13,932 nucleotides of DNA from Bacillota bacterium (GTDB lineage Bacteria; Bacillota; Clostridia; Acetivibrionales; DSM-1351), in assembly GCA_023398105.1 (NCBI GenBank), contig JAEWST010000128.1, positions 1-13,932 on the forward strand, given 5' to 3'. Made by a program: the position numbers and the translations under genes. The notes below the pieces were generated by a model. That model had not been told where the DNA came from, did not search any database, and saw only the letters and a program-made list of their open reading frames with translations. Shown piece after piece: positions 12,749 through 13,932 of the stretch; within the stretch, counting starts at the first letter, position 1, and every line of letters starts with the position of its first letter.

Positions 12749-13932
12749 ATGAAAATTCTACAAAATGTTATGGATCAAGTTATAAAAAGAAATCCTAACG
12801 AACCAGAATTTCATCAAGCAGTAGAAGAAGTTCTTGACTCATTAGAAGTTGTTGCAGAAAAGCACCCAGAATGGGTTGCAGCAGGAATATTCGACAGAAT
12901 AGTTGAACCAGAAAGACAGATTTTCTTCAGAGTACCATGGGTTGATGATAACGGCAAGGTTCAGGTAAATCGTGGTTTCAGAATTCAATTCAACAGTGCA
13001 ATCGGTCCTTACAAGGGTGGTTTAAGACTTCACCCATCAGTTAACGCAAGTATTCTCAAATTCCTTGGTTTTGAACAAATATTTAAAAACTCACTCACTA
13101 GTCTTCCAATAGGCGGTGGTAAGGGTGGTAGTGATTTCGACCCTAAAGGAAAATCAGACGGAGAAGTAATGAGATTCTGCCAGAGCTTTATGACAGAATT
13201 ATCAAAGCATATCGGTGCTGACACAGACGTTCCTGCTGGAGATATCGGAACAGGTGCAAGAGAAATCGGATATATGTATGGTCAATACAAGAGACTAAGA
13301 AATGAATTTACTGGTATTTTAACTGGTAAAGGTCTTACTTGGGGTGGTAGCTTAGCAAGAACTGAAGCTACTGGCTACGGTCTCTGCTATTTCATGGATG
13401 AAGCGCTTAAGGCAAAGGGTAAATCCTTTAAGGGTGCTACAGTTGTAATTTCTGGTTCAGGTAACGTTGCAATATACGCTACAGAAAAAGCAACTGAATT
13501 AGGCGGAAAAGTTGTTGCATTAAGTGATTCAAACGGATACATCTATGATCCAGACGGAATCAAGCTTGATACAGTTAAGCAATTAAAAGAAGTTGAAAGA
13601 AAACGTATCAGCGAATATGTCAAAATTCACAAAAATGCAACATATACAGAAGGTTGTGCAGGTATCTGGAGCATCAAGTGTGATATCGCTCTTCCTTCAG
13701 CTACACAAAATGAAATTGACGAAGCATCTGCAAAACTGTTAGTTGCTAATGGTTGCTATGCAGTTGGAGAAGGTGCAAACATGCCTTCAACTCCAGGTGC
13801 TGTTGATGTATACTTACAGAACAAAATTATATATGGACCTGCAAAAGCTGCAAACGCAGGTGGCGTTGCTACTTCAGCTCTTGAAATGTGCCAGAACAGC
13901 ATGCGTTATTCATGGACATTTGAAGAAGTTGA
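12749..13932 (+). CDS. gdhA: glutamate dehydrogenase (3' end beyond window)
   Basis: A hexameric cytosolic enzyme interconverting glutamate and 2-oxoglutarate plus ammonia. 394 codons are present with no stop; the family has about 445 residues, so some 50 are missing to the right. Substrate-site lysines are seen at Lys89 (GPYKGGLR), Lys113 (FEQIFKNSL) and catalytic Lys125 (PIGGGKGGSDFDP), with Asp165 in PAGDIGTGAREIGYMYGQY. The Rossmann domain begins near 230 with VVISGSGNVAIYA. The end of its second strand reads LSDSNG, without the acidic residue typical of strict NAD enzymes, which favours NADP. GEGANMP and KAANAGGVATSALEM follow as expected. ATG at 12749 is preceded by AGGAGGG at 9 bases. 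Codon choice is cleaner (more C- and G-ending) than in neighbours, consistent with high expression. Confidence 0.97.
   Translation, partial: MKILQNVMDQVIKRNPNEPEFHQAVEEVLDSLEVVAEKHPEWVAAGIFDRIVEPERQIFFRVPWVDDNGKVQVNRGFRIQFNSAIGPYKGGLRLHPSVNASILKFLGFEQIFKNSLTSLPIGGGKGGSDFDPKGKSDGEVMRFCQSFMTELSKHIGADTDVPAGDIGTGAREIGYMYGQYKRLRNEFTGILTGKGLTWGGSLARTEATGYGLCYFMDEALKAKGKSFKGATVVISGSGNVAIYATEKATELGGKVVALSDSNGYIYDPDGIKLDTVKQLKEVERKRISEYVKIHKNATYTEGCAGIWSIKCDIALPSATQNEIDEASAKLLVANGCYAVGEGANMPSTPGAVDVYLQNKIIYGPAKAANAGGVATSALEMCQNSMRYSWTFEEV

Noticed and set aside
1..13932. CRISPR array or intact insertion sequence
   Set aside because: No regularly spaced direct repeats and no transposase or integrase frame were found on either strand.

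Overview
The window is AT-rich DNA from a low-G+C Gram-positive bacterium, most likely an anaerobic member of the Clostridia. The evidence is strong AGGAGG ribosome-binding sites, tRNA genes that encode their own CCA, a two-subunit oxygen-sensitive (Fe-S, class I) fumarase, a DUF1858 redox-disulfide protein, a Spo0A-family sporulation regulator and an abundant-type glutamate dehydrogenase. No phage, CRISPR array or intact insertion sequence is visible, but several small repeats and hairpin elements lie between genes.

Layout. Positions 1-969 hold five tRNA genes on the minus strand, in transcription order Lys, Glu, Asp, Thr, Tyr (Tyr is cut by the window edge). They fall into three transcription units, each with a TTGACA-N17-TATNNT-type promoter, and a terminator follows Asp. 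Positions 970-1688 are gene-free and carry a dispersed repeat and a compact double-hairpin element. On the minus strand follow purA (1689-2966), a 105-bp inverted-repeat element, a DUF1858 gene (3259-3462) and the beta and alpha subunits of a fumarase-type hydro-lyase (3564-5074). A plus-strand island holds a KdpD-like universal stress protein (TTG start) and HU (hup) with a strong terminator. The minus strand resumes with a probable operon aroA-aroC-aroK followed by a Spo0A-like gene (10331 down to 6488), preceded upstream by a THUMP-domain RNA methyltransferase gene (10646-11806). A 940-bp gene-free region with a second copy of the dispersed repeat separates this from gdhA on the plus strand (12749 to the window end).

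How the genes relate. purA is AMP synthesis; fumarase and glutamate dehydrogenase belong to central carbon and nitrogen metabolism; aroA/aroC/aroK correspond to the last steps of the shikimate pathway. The aro cluster is the most unusual part. The AroC homologue lacks both histidines regarded as catalytic in chorismate synthases (Y19 and Q124 stand there) and has an N-terminal insertion. The AroK homologue lacks the arginine that normally binds shikimate. The adjacent Spo0A homologue is shortened in its DNA-binding domain and is not in the usual spoIVB context. These may be lineage-specific versions of ordinary genes or a re-purposed set.

A second notable signal is a near-identical hairpin fused to the ribosome-binding site of two unlinked genes (aroC and the RNA methyltransferase). 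All statements rest on reading the sequence alone; no similarity search or structure calculation was run.
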